From: Bacteroidales bacterium Bact_07 | GTDB lineage: Bacteria > Bacteroidota > Bacteroidia > Bacteroidales > Tenuifilaceae | Assembly: GCA_001603415.1 (NCBI GenBank) | Contig: LUYY01000236.1 | Coordinates: 1-6,566, forward strand | Length of the DNA stretch: 6,566 nucleotides | Direction: 5' to 3' | Shown: piece after piece, positions 1-6,566 of the stretch | Layout: each line of letters starts with the position of its first letter | How positions within the stretch are numbered: position 1 is the stretch's first letter | Notes under the pieces: model-generated | Database searches by the model: none | What the model was told of the DNA's origin: nothing | Seen by the model: only the letters and a program-made list of their open reading frames with translations | Program-made: the position numbers and the translations under genes

Positions 1-126
1 TTTGAGAGGCCATTTCAGTTTAGGCGGTAACTCCTCGAGGTTCATGCTCCAAATATCATGGAGTAAGAATCGTTGAACCCTTTTGTAAAACTCGATAAAC
101 CTGTTTGTTTTTGGTTTTTTATTCAT
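1..126 (-). CDS. YihY/BrkB-family inner membrane protein, N-terminal fragment (partial at window edge)
   Basis: The minus strand is open from an ATG at 126 to the window edge, giving 42 residues with no stop. The fragment begins MNKKPKTNRF and contains HDIW followed by an acidic and proline stretch (residues 23-36, with NLEELPPK). This resembles the short cytosolic lead-in that precedes the first membrane helix of Bacteroidota YihY/virulence factor BrkB proteins, where a 'HDIW' or 'YDIW' motif is common; that comparison is from memory. Family members are polytopic inner-membrane proteins of roughly 300-450 residues and unsettled function; the old annotation as ribonuclease BN is wrong for the family. 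The ATG lies 4 bases past the dprA stop, so the gene is probably translated from the same transcript. No Shine-Dalgarno sequence is visible, which is normal for this phylum. The membrane domain is outside the window, so the family call rests on the N-terminus only. Confidence 0.6.
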   Translation of the reverse strand, partial: MNKKPKTNRFIEFYKRVQRFLLHDIWSMNLEELPPKLKWPLK

Positions 127-130
127 TGCT

Positions 131-1252
131 TTAATTTTTTAAGGCAAAAACTTTACCGGGTTTGCTGCTCACTACTCCTGAAAATTCAAGGTTTAGCAGC
201 GATGAAAGCACCTTTGAAACCGGCAACCCAGTGCCAAGGGCAATAAGGTCGACGGTTTCTTCGCCTTTTGCCCTCAGAAAGTTAAGAATTTTTTTCTCGT
301 CGTCATTAAAACCATCAAAGTTTATTGAGAACTGCTTAATAGTTTCGGCTCTACCAACCGATTTCCATCCCAGTATGAATTCAACATCATCGGCCGATTC
401 CACGAGTGCTGCCTTATTTTGCTTAATCAACATATTACAACCCTGGGAGTAGGTTGATTTAACATTGCCGGGAACGGCAAGCACGTCGCGATTATAGGAA
501 TTGGCAATATCGGCAGTAACCAAAGCGCCACCCTCAACTGCGCTCTCAACCACAATGGTAGCATCCGATAGACCGGCAATAATCCGGTTGCGTTGCAAAA
601 AGTTATTGGGGTCAAATGGCGTACCTGAAATAAAATCGGTAACCAGAGCACCATGCTCAACTATCTCCTTTGCCACCCCGCGGTGTGCCATAGGGTAAAT
701 GGTATCTAAACCATGGCCAAGTACGGCTATGGTAGGTAAATTATTATTTAAGGCCGATTTGTGGGCTACTATATCAATCCCGTAAGCCAGGCCACTTACA
801 ATTATTGGGGTATGCCCTTTGGCTACCAAGCCGTTTACAATATCCTCGCAAACCTGTTTACCATAAGCAGTTGCTTTGCGGGTTCCTACAATGCTAATAA
901 TCTTATCGGTATTAAAGTTGATATTGGCATGAGTTTTTACGTAAAGCATTACCGGGCCATCCTCGCATTGGCGCAAACGCTCAGGATACTCGGGGTCAGT
1001 AAAGTAAAGTGCCTTTATCTTATACTTATCGATAAATTCAATTTCTTTCTCGGCAAGGTGCAAAACTTTCTGGTTTGCCACCTCGGTGGCAATGGTTTCG
1101 CCAACTCCCGGAATTTTCAGCAATGCTTTTTTGGATTGATGGAAAACCGCCTCGGCACTACCACAGTAGGCAATTAACCGCTTAGCGGTTATACTCCCCA
1201 CTTTAGGGATAAGTTCAATGGCTATGCGATATTGCAACTCGCCTGCGCCCAT
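131..1252 (-). CDS. dprA: DNA-processing protein DprA (Smf), RecA loader
   Basis: DprA binds incoming single-stranded DNA in the cytoplasm, protects it and loads RecA during natural transformation; it is also widespread in species not known to be competent. The 373-residue protein has the usual three parts. Residues about 13-60 form a helix-hairpin-helix region (IPKVGSITAKRL, then IPGVGETIA). Residues about 80-295 are the Rossmann-like DNA-processing domain, with SIVGTRKATAYG (120-131), SGLAYGID (153-160), GHGLDTIYP (179-187), FLQRNRIIAGLS (218-229), ES..EGGALVTA (236-247) and GCNMLI (271-276). Residues about 315-373 look like the C-terminal winged-helix (DML1-type) domain. Length and motifs match intact family members. 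The ATG at 1252 places the first helix where the family has it. It lies 3 bases downstream of the preceding stop and 4 bases before the next gene, so it is the third cistron of the operon. Nothing suggests inactivation. Confidence 0.96.
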   Translation of the reverse strand: MGAGELQYRIAIELIPKVGSITAKRLIAYCGSAEAVFHQSKKALLKIPGVGETIATEVANQKVLHLAEKEIEFIDKYKIKALYFTDPEYPERLRQCEDGPVMLYVKTHANINFNTDKIISIVGTRKATAYGKQVCEDIVNGLVAKGHTPIIVSGLAYGIDIVAHKSALNNNLPTIAVLGHGLDTIYPMAHRGVAKEIVEHGALVTDFISGTPFDPNNFLQRNRIIAGLSDATIVVESAVEGGALVTADIANSYNRDVLAVPGNVKSTYSQGCNMLIKQNKAALVESADDVEFILGWKSVGRAETIKQFSINFDGFNDDEKKILNFLRAKGEETVDLIALGTGLPVSKVLSSLLNLEFSGVVSSKPGKVFALKN

Positions 1253-1255
1253 ACC

Positions 1256-1735
1256 CTAAACTTTGGAAAGCTGTTTGAGCGAATTCTCCATGTTTTGGAA
1301 TTGTTCGGCAGTTAACGAAACTACCGATACCGGAGGGTATTTCATTATCTGATTCCCTTTTTTTACCCAAATATGCAACTGCTTTTTGGGCCACCTTGAT
1401 ACTATTTCATACTTATAGAATTCGGAATGCGGTATTTCCATCGAAATCTTTTTACCGCCCCAAGGGCGAAGCTTGAAAGTGCGAATAACCAACTTATTAC
1501 CCTCGTCGTTATAGGAAACGAATGCTGCATCCATCCAAATAAAATATCCAAAAAACATAAGGTATAGAAGAACTATAATAGCAATAACCCAGTTCTGGCT
1601 AATGCCCAATTGGTTCTCAATAAAATCGGGGATCGATGTTAAGTACATCAACAAAATGATTACTACCACCACAACCGCCAAAACAAGTTTCAGCGAGTGG
1701 ATTCCATACACAGTATCTTGGTTATCGAATTTCAT
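1256..1735 (-). CDS. Small two-helix membrane protein with a PH-like C-terminal domain, function unknown
   Basis: This 159-residue protein has two clear hydrophobic segments, at about 16-33 (rich in Val, Ile, Leu) and 48-68, joined by a short loop of about 14 residues. The remaining 90 residues are soluble. They alternate short beta-like stretches (FVSYNDEG, KLVIRTFKLRPWGG, ISMEIPHSEF, QLHIWVKKGN) and end in an amphipathic helix (LTAEQFQNMENSLKQL, about 141-156). That order of strands followed by one C-terminal helix is what bacterial PH-like membrane domains show, but I infer it from pattern alone. The soluble part probably faces the cytoplasm. The ATG at 1735 lies 7 bases after the stop of the upstream proline-dehydrogenase-like gene, and the TAG stop lies 3 bases before dprA, so it is cotranscribed and possibly translationally coupled. 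I do not recognise a named family, and no catalytic motif is visible. Confidence 0.85.
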   Translation of the reverse strand: MKFDNQDTVYGIHSLKLVLAVVVVVIILLMYLTSIPDFIENQLGISQNWVIAIIVLLYLMFFGYFIWMDAAFVSYNDEGNKLVIRTFKLRPWGGKKISMEIPHSEFYKYEIVSRWPKKQLHIWVKKGNQIMKYPPVSVVSLTAEQFQNMENSLKQLSKV

Positions 1736-1742
1736 ATTCTTG

Positions 1743-2891
1743 TCAGTTTTCTAGTTTACGTCGGTTTAACTCCCTTAGAACTGCAAAGCGCTGCTCGGCA
1801 AGAATGTTAGGTAACGATGGGTCGGACTGGTAAAGCTTGTCCATCCAAATTAATGAACTTTCAAAAGTGCCGTAAGGAACTATTAATGCCGTATTATAGC
1901 CCCTGTTTGCAAGATTATAGCTTATAACTTTTGCCATTCCATAGCGCTGCACTATCGTTACGTTTTTATTGCTTTGCCCAACCTGATAGTTTTCCATTAA
2001 TGATGTTAAGTAAAGTAAATTATCGGGGTTATGGCTCACAATGAATGCCGATAAAAAATCAATATTATTAAGGAGAAACTTTGTTACCTCATGAAATGTG
2101 CGTTTGGTCTGATTAAAGCTATTACAGGGTGATTCATCGGCATAGTTCTGCTCCTGTTTTTGGGTTATGTATTCGGGGGTTAAGTATTTTGAAATGGCAA
2201 CTCCGGCTATAAAACCTTGGTTGGTTCCCATTCTAACCAACTCGTTAATTCTCTTTTGGGTATTTACATGGCATAGGTGAAAAAGCAAATAGACGCTTGC
2301 ACTTTTAGTATTGTAGCGTTGCATTAAATCAATGGCTATGGCCTGAATAGCCGGAAAACTTGAAAAATTTGCAGTATAAAGAATTACTGATTTCCCCTTC
2401 TGCTGGGCAATTCCGCATACCTCCTCAATGTGTTCGGTAAATAAATGAAATGTTTTTTTATCGGCCTGATTTAGCAAACCATCATTTGAAACCAAATTTA
2501 AAATTCGATTTTCAATGTAATCGTCAACATTTAAAAACAAGAACTCTAAGCCAGGAACATCAAATTTATCGGTTTTTAATGCTGATAGTAAGTCGATAAT
2601 TGAACCCTGCCTGTTTGAAATTGGCAAAACACAGGTAAGAATTCTATTATGGAAGTTATCCACTGATAACTTTTTTAACTCATCAATGGAATCGCTGCAG
2701 TAAAAGCGCTTTACAATAAAGTTCCCCGGGAATTTCTTGAAAATCCTTACATTTTTAAAAAGAATAGACAACTTTATTAAGGCTTGACCAAGTATTTTTT
2801 TTGAAAGTATAAGCAAAATAAAGGCTTCACACCGGAGCGACTTGTTGCTCCGATTTTCAAAAACATGTTCAATGTTACCAAGCGAAAACAT
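1743..2891 (-). CDS. Proline-dehydrogenase-like protein, probably catalytically inactive
   Basis: At 382 residues this matches the length of Bacteroidota proline dehydrogenases (about 390), FAD-dependent barrels that oxidise proline to pyrroline-5-carboxylate. I align it to that family by memory along nearly its whole length: the opening helix (NIEHVFENRSNKSLR), VKRFYCSDSIDE (60-71), the barrel strand at 112-118, AIQAIAIDLMQRYN (181-194), GVAISKYL (230-237), SHNPDNLLYLTSLME (286-300), QRYGMAKVISYNLA (315-328) and VPYG (338-341). The residues that bind substrate in true enzymes are replaced: the strand-1 Lys is Leu118, the barrel Asp is Tyr172, the [KR]LV[RK]GAY motif reads AISKYLT (232-238), and the C-terminal RR..EN motif reads KL..SD (352-357). 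His287, Asn288 and the PYG turn remain. I infer a pseudoenzyme, or an enzyme with another substrate. It is the first gene of the dprA operon, behind a TAnnTTTG element. The next Met is residue 190, so the ATG at 2891 is secure. Confidence 0.72.
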   Translation of the reverse strand: MFSLGNIEHVFENRSNKSLRCEAFILLILSKKILGQALIKLSILFKNVRIFKKFPGNFIVKRFYCSDSIDELKKLSVDNFHNRILTCVLPISNRQGSIIDLLSALKTDKFDVPGLEFLFLNVDDYIENRILNLVSNDGLLNQADKKTFHLFTEHIEEVCGIAQQKGKSVILYTANFSSFPAIQAIAIDLMQRYNTKSASVYLLFHLCHVNTQKRINELVRMGTNQGFIAGVAISKYLTPEYITQKQEQNYADESPCNSFNQTKRTFHEVTKFLLNNIDFLSAFIVSHNPDNLLYLTSLMENYQVGQSNKNVTIVQRYGMAKVISYNLANRGYNTALIVPYGTFESSLIWMDKLYQSDPSLPNILAEQRFAVLRELNRRKLEN

Positions 2892-2897
2892 TATTTT

Positions 2898-2919
2898 GTA
2901 ATTTTATTTTCAAAATTAC
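2898..2919. repeat. 8-bp inverted repeat over the leftward -7 element
   Basis: GTAATTTT (2898-2905) and AAAATTAC (2912-2919) are perfect inverted copies separated by 6 bases. The right arm covers nearly the whole candidate -7 element of the leftward operon, and the left arm ends 6 bases before the ATG at 2891. The position would suit an operator or a leader hairpin, but the sequence is AT-rich and a dyad of this size is not improbable by chance. Confidence 0.35.
2911..2918 (-). promoter_or_regulatory. Candidate -7 element (TAnnTTTG) for the leftward operon
   Basis: Read on the minus strand this is TAATTTTG, an exact match to the Bacteroidota sigma-ABfr -7 consensus TAnnTTTG. It sits 19 bases upstream of the ATG at 2891, so transcription would start within about 15 bases of the start codon and leave a very short leader. 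The -33 element is weak: the nearest minus-strand TTTG (2932-2935) is only 13 bases away instead of the usual 19-21. It is the only exact -7 match I find on this strand of the divergent spacer. Confidence 0.4.
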
Positions 2920-3010
2920 CATTTTTTATGACAAAACCGATGCTGGTGAGCAATTAATGAGTTTTTGTGTTAAACCTTTGTAGGCTTAAACAGTTTAACT
3001 CTTAAGTGTA

Positions 3011-6000
3011 ATGAATATGAACAAAATTAGAAATCATATGAATATCGCAAAAAAACTGCTATCTCTTACTTTAGTAAGTTTTTCGTTGGCAACCTACTCG
3101 CAAAACCAAGCGGAATGGTATCGTTACCCTGCCATATCGCCCGATGGTAAAGCCATTGCATTTGTTTACAAGGGCGATATATACACAGTCCCCGCAAGTG
3201 GAGGCGATGCAGTTGCCATAACAACCAATCCTGCCCACGATTATTTGCCGGTTTGGAGTCACAACGGTAATTACATTGCATTTGCTTCCAACAGGTATGG
3301 TAACATGGATGTTTTTGTGGTACCCGCAAAAGGTGGCGAACCCAAACGTTTAACATTCCATTCTACCGATGAACTCCCATACGCCTTCAGCGCCGACGAC
3401 AAGTCGATACTATTTGCTGCTGCCCGTTACGACATGGCTTCCAGCCGACTTTACCCAACTGCTTCGCAACCCGAACTATATTCTGTGCCAGTTAATGGTG
3501 GAATTGTTAATCAGGTACTTCCGGTTCCAGCCGAAGCCGTTTCTGTGTCACACGATGGAAGGTTCTTAACTTATCAGGATAAAAAGGGCGGAGAGAATGA
3601 GTTTCGGAAACACCACAAGTCGTCAATTGCCCGCGATATATGGCTTTACAACACACAAACCCAAGAGTATAAGCAGCTCACAACCTATAAGGGCGAAGAC
3701 CGCAACCCGGTTTTTGCTCCAGGCGATTCCACAATTTATTTTCTCCGTGAGGATGCAAATTTTAATGTATACAAGCTATCGCTTTCCAACCCAACTGAGG
3801 TTAAGCAGGTTACTAACTTCACCACTCACCCTGTTCGGTTTTTAAGCATTAGCCAAAACGGCACCCTTTGCTTTGGCTACGATGGTTCCATTTATACCCT
3901 GGATAAGACAGAAAACAGCACCAAGGTAAATATCAAAATCAGTCGCGATTATCAGCAAAATCCTGAGCAAATAGTTAACCTAAGCGGCAATATCCGTGAA
4001 GTTGCCATTTCGCCCGATGGAAAAGAGGTTGCTTTTATTGCCCGTGGCGAAGTTTTTGTAACCTCTGTTGATGGAGCATTTACCAAACGTATAACCCAAA
4101 CCCCTGAGCAGGAACGCTTTTTAGCCTTCATGCCCGATGGCAAAAGTATTGTTTATGCTGGCGAACGGAATGGGCGCTGGCAAATTTTCAAGGCATCGCG
4201 TGTGCGACCCGAGGAGCCCTTCTTTTTTGCATCAACCTTAATCAACGAAGAATTGCTGATTGGCAATGAACACGATAACTATCAACCGCTCCCCTCGCCC
4301 GATGGCAAAAAACTAGCTTACATTGAGGATAGAACAACCCTTAAAGTTTTAGATTTGGAGAGCAAGACCACTAAAACATTGCTTACCCCTAAGGAACTTT
4401 ACTACATGAGCGATGGCGATCAATACTTCAAATGGAGTCCCGATAGCCATTGGCTTTTGATACAGTTTAACCCTACCATGTCGAATTCTGAGGTTATAGT
4501 GATGCCGGCCGATGGCAGTTCACCATTTGTGAACCTAACCATGAACGGTTACGACGATTTCTCGCCTATTTGGGCAAATGGCGGCAAACAGGTGCTTTGG
4601 CTCTCAACCCGTGATGGTCTGAGGAGCTACGCCAATAGCGGTGAACGCCAAAGCGACGTTTATACACTATTCCTCACCCGCGACGCTTGGGATAAATTCA
4701 GACTTAACAAGGATGAGTATAACCTTCTGAAAGCCATTGAGGAAAAACAGAAAGAGGCAAAACAAAAAAAGGACGACGATAAGCAAAAGGATAAAAAAAC
4801 AAAGGATAAAAAGGATAAGGAAAAGGTTGATAGTTCGCTAAAATTCGACTGGACGGGTTATGAATATCGTCTGGCTCGCCTTACAACCTCCTCGGCCGAT
4901 ATTGCCGATGCATTGCTTAGCAACGATGGTGAAACTCTTTACTACCTTGCCCGCTACGATAAAGGCTACAACCTTTGGTCGATGAATGTGCGCGAGAAAG
5001 AGGCAAAAATCATTATTGATATGGATGCCGACAACGCTCATATATACTGGGATAAAGCTGAAAAGAATATGTTCATGCTCGCCGATGGCAAACTCTACAA
5101 GGTTGATGTTGACAAGGGCAAACGTGAAGCATTGAAGGTTTCGGCCGAAGCCACAATTAACACCGATGCCGAAAGGCAAGCCATGTATGAACACGTGGTA
5201 ATTCGAACCCGTAAGGGATTCTATACCCCCAACTACCATGGTATTAACTGGGACGCAATGGCTAATCATTACCGGGAGTTCTTACCTCATATCGGAAACG
5301 GATTCGAATTTGCCGAGCTGCTAAGCGAGTTACTTGGCGAACTCAATGTTTCACATTCCGGTGCTCGATACTACCAAAACAGCCCTAATGGCGACCAAAC
5401 CGCATCGCTTGGGATAATCTCCGATGTAACCTACCAGGCACAAGGCATAAAGGTAGATGAAGTGCTTTTAGACGGCCCCCTCGACCGCAAGGAACTTAAC
5501 CTCACTGCTCCATTCATTATTACCGCTATCGATGGCGAAGTAATTGGAATGGACAGGGATTGGGCCTATTACCTGAATCGCAAAACCGACAAGTATATCC
5601 TGCTAAATATCAAGGAGTTGACTACCGGTAAAGAGAGACAGGTATCGGTAAAACCGATAAGTATTTCTCAGGAATCCCGTTTGCTCTACCGTCGTTGGGT
5701 TAAACGTAATGCCGATGAGGTTGAACAATTGAGCAATGGAACATTGGGTTATGTCCATATTCCAGGAATGAGCGATGGTCCATACCGCAATATTTATGGC
5801 GAAATGATGGGCAAGTATTTCGACCGTAAAGGCATTGTGGTTGATACCCGCTTTAACGGCGGTGGCGACCTAGTATCGGATTTGGCAATGTTCTTTACGG
5901 GTACCAAATTCATTTCGTACCAAAACAACTTTAGGGAGTTGGGCTCTGAACCCACATTCCGATGGACAAAACATACTGTTGCATTGGTTAACGAAGCCAA

Positions 6001-6295
6001 CTATAGCGATGGCAGCTGTTTTGCCTGTGGCTACCAACAATTAGGGATTGGAAAACTTATTGGTATGCCTGTTCCGGGTACATGCAGCTTTGCTGGCTGG
6101 GAAAGGCTTCAGGATGGACAAGTTATGTGGGGTATGGTTCCTGTTAGTTCCAAGGATATGCATGGGCAATGGATGGAAAATGTGGAAACAGTACCCGATT
6201 ACACCATAATGAATGAACCCTCCGTTGCGCCCAAGGGTCGCGACCAACAACTCGAAAGGGCTGTTAAAGCTTTACTGGAAACGCAAGCCAATTAA
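3011..6295 (+). CDS. Secreted tricorn-type S41 peptidase with beta-propeller and PDZ domains
   Basis: This 1094-residue protein has the layout of tricorn protease (about 1070 residues), a peptidase that trims oligopeptides. A signal peptide (basic start, then hydrophobic LLSLTLVSFSLA, cleavage probably between Ser30 and Gln31) sends it to the periplasm or surface; there is no lipobox or T9SS sorting tail. Residues about 34-300 and 315-700 form two PD40/TolB-like beta-propellers with SPDG-type turns (43-46, 334-337, 374-377, 429-432). A Lys-rich insert (576-606) interrupts the second. Residues about 715-790 are the C1 core with ELNVSHSGARYY, about 795-885 a PDZ-like domain, and about 890-1090 the S41 core with TRFNGGGD (946-953) and NEANYSDG (994-1001). 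Ser781-His782, nucleophile Ser999 with Asp1000, and Glu1056 match the tricorn catalytic set. Translation could start at 3011, 3017 or 3038; the last gives the most typical signal peptide. The gene appears monocistronic and ends at a strong terminator. Confidence 0.93.
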   Translation: MNMNKIRNHMNIAKKLLSLTLVSFSLATYSQNQAEWYRYPAISPDGKAIAFVYKGDIYTVPASGGDAVAITTNPAHDYLPVWSHNGNYIAFASNRYGNMDVFVVPAKGGEPKRLTFHSTDELPYAFSADDKSILFAAARYDMASSRLYPTASQPELYSVPVNGGIVNQVLPVPAEAVSVSHDGRFLTYQDKKGGENEFRKHHKSSIARDIWLYNTQTQEYKQLTTYKGEDRNPVFAPGDSTIYFLREDANFNVYKLSLSNPTEVKQVTNFTTHPVRFLSISQNGTLCFGYDGSIYTLDKTENSTKVNIKISRDYQQNPEQIVNLSGNIREVAISPDGKEVAFIARGEVFVTSVDGAFTKRITQTPEQERFLAFMPDGKSIVYAGERNGRWQIFKASRVRPEEPFFFASTLINEELLIGNEHDNYQPLPSPDGKKLAYIEDRTTLKVLDLESKTTKTLLTPKELYYMSDGDQYFKWSPDSHWLLIQFNPTMSNSEVIVMPADGSSPFVNLTMNGYDDFSPIWANGGKQVLWLSTRDGLRSYANSGERQSDVYTLFLTRDAWDKFRLNKDEYNLLKAIEEKQKEAKQKKDDDKQKDKKTKDKKDKEKVDSSLKFDWTGYEYRLARLTTSSADIADALLSNDGETLYYLARYDKGYNLWSMNVREKEAKIIIDMDADNAHIYWDKAEKNMFMLADGKLYKVDVDKGKREALKVSAEATINTDAERQAMYEHVVIRTRKGFYTPNYHGINWDAMANHYREFLPHIGNGFEFAELLSELLGELNVSHSGARYYQNSPNGDQTASLGIISDVTYQAQGIKVDEVLLDGPLDRKELNLTAPFIITAIDGEVIGMDRDWAYYLNRKTDKYILLNIKELTTGKERQVSVKPISISQESRLLYRRWVKRNADEVEQLSNGTLGYVHIPGMSDGPYRNIYGEMMGKYFDRKGIVVDTRFNGGGDLVSDLAMFFTGTKFISYQNNFRELGSEPTFRWTKHTVALVNEANYSDGSCFACGYQQLGIGKLIGMPVPGTCSFAGWERLQDGQVMWGMVPVSSKDMHGQWMENVETVPDYTIMNEPSVAPKGRDQQLERAVKALLETQAN
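4736..4828 (+). other. Lys/Asp/Glu-rich low-complexity linker in the S41 peptidase
   Basis: Codons 576-606 encode a highly charged run with about 14 lysines in 31 residues, made of irregular KDKK/KQKK units; the DNA is A-rich with two A7 tracts (4764-4770 and 4793-4799). It falls inside the second beta-propeller, between a complete first half and the strand starting near residue 617. Similar charged inserts occur at this place in other Bacteroidota tricorn-like proteins, as far as I remember. It is probably a disordered surface loop. Confidence 0.8.
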
Positions 6296-6322
6296 ACCAT
6301 AAACAATTTTATCCAACCATCC

Positions 6323-6356
6323 ATTTAGGCTCAGGTAACCCCTGAGCCTAAATTTT
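6323..6356 (+). terminator. Intrinsic terminator of the S41 peptidase gene
   Basis: ATTTAGGCTCAGG (6323-6335) and CCTGAGCCTAAAT (6341-6353) form a perfect 13-bp stem with a 5-base loop (TAACC), followed by a T run at 6353-6356. It begins 27 bases after the stop codon at 6295. On the plus strand this is a textbook Rho-independent terminator; the minus strand has no comparable T run after the hairpin. Confidence 0.88.
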
Positions 6357-6428
6357 ATCATATACTAATAACACTTGCGTAATGTACATGTTATTAAACA
6401 AATAGGTAAAGTTCAATTGCATTAACAT

Positions 6429-6455
6429 AAAAAGACCGCCCCAAAAGGAGCGGTC
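6429..6455 (-). terminator. Intrinsic terminator for a minus-strand transcript entering from the right
   Basis: On the minus strand, GACCGCTCC and GGGGCGGTC form a 9-bp stem (6434-6455) with one G-U wobble and a TTTT loop, followed directly by five Ts (6433-6429). On the plus strand the same position is a C-A mismatch and the T run starts four bases away, so the minus orientation is favoured. It implies a convergent gene whose end lies just inside or beyond the right edge. Confidence 0.72.
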
Positions 6456-6566
6456 AAGATTTTTAATGTGATTTTGGTTTGGTTTTAGATTGCTTTTTGG
6501 ATATTTCATAATAATTGCAAAACCAGAGAAAAACACTTTTTTGACTTCAAACACCATGCCAACATG
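6456..6566. other. Right-edge segment without an assignable gene
   Basis: These 111 bases lie between the minus-strand terminator and the window edge. They are probably the 3' untranslated part, and perhaps the last codons, of a leftward gene. The three minus frames give either an early stop (TGA at 6547-6549 or 6506-6508) or a frame that reads through the terminator, and none of the tails is recognisable. ATGs on the plus strand at 6555 and 6564 are too close to the edge to judge. Confidence 0.4.

Noticed and set aside
761..1177. Plus-strand open frame of 138 codons
   Set aside because: It lies opposite the conserved core of dprA, whose motifs are unambiguous; a shadow frame.
2973..2980. 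AACCTTTG as a plus-strand -7 element for the peptidase gene
   Set aside because: It differs from TAnnTTTG at the first base, and no TTG/TTTG lies at the right distance upstream; too weak to annotate.
2969..2999. 7-bp inverted repeat GTTAAAC / GTTTAAC upstream of the peptidase gene
   Set aside because: Short arms of AT-rich sequence with a 17-base spacer; expected by chance in a spacer of this composition.
4765..4771. In-frame slippery heptamer A AAA AAG in the Lys-rich linker, as used for -1 frameshifting in dnaX
   Set aside because: Lysine-rich coding DNA produces this by chance; I see no Shine-Dalgarno-like stimulator or stable downstream hairpin, and the downstream domains need the zero frame.
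4838..5269. Minus-strand open frame of 143 codons
   Set aside because: It lies wholly opposite the well-supported S41 peptidase coding sequence and resembles no family; a shadow of the real gene.
6348..6557. Minus-strand open frame of 69 codons near the right edge
   Set aside because: It runs straight through the minus-strand intrinsic terminator and ends inside the peptidase terminator, with composition unlike a conserved protein; probably a chance frame.

Overview
The window looks like chromosomal DNA of a member of the Bacteroidota, probably Bacteroidales or a close relative; this is an inference. The support is moderate GC, starts without clear Shine-Dalgarno sequences, an exact Bacteroidota-type -7 element (TAnnTTTG), a secreted protein whose predicted signal-peptide cleavage leaves Gln at +1, and protein families whose closest remembered relatives are from that phylum. 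I see no RNA gene, CRISPR array, insertion sequence or phage gene.

Layout. The left 2.9 kb is a tightly packed four-gene cluster on the minus strand, read from 2891 toward 1 with gaps of 7, 3 and 4 bases. In order it holds a proline-dehydrogenase-like protein that has lost nearly all residues needed to bind proline (1743-2891), a small two-helix membrane protein with a PH-like tail (1256-1735), the DNA-processing protein DprA (131-1252), and the start of a YihY/BrkB-family membrane protein cut by the window edge (1-126). A 119-base divergent spacer (2892-3010) carries a -7 element and a small dyad for the leftward operon. The plus strand then encodes one large secreted tricorn-type S41 peptidase (3011-6295), closed by a strong intrinsic terminator (6323-6356). 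The last 210 bases hold no convincing gene, but a second hairpin (6429-6455) is oriented to end a minus-strand transcript coming from beyond the right edge.

How the genes relate. The leftward cluster is probably one transcript, but its members have no obvious shared pathway: DprA protects incoming single-stranded DNA and loads RecA, while two neighbours are membrane proteins and the first gene is a likely pseudoenzyme. The S41 peptidase is divergently transcribed and probably independent; it should degrade peptides in the periplasm or at the cell surface. The most noteworthy item is the degenerate proline-dehydrogenase fold heading the dprA operon.
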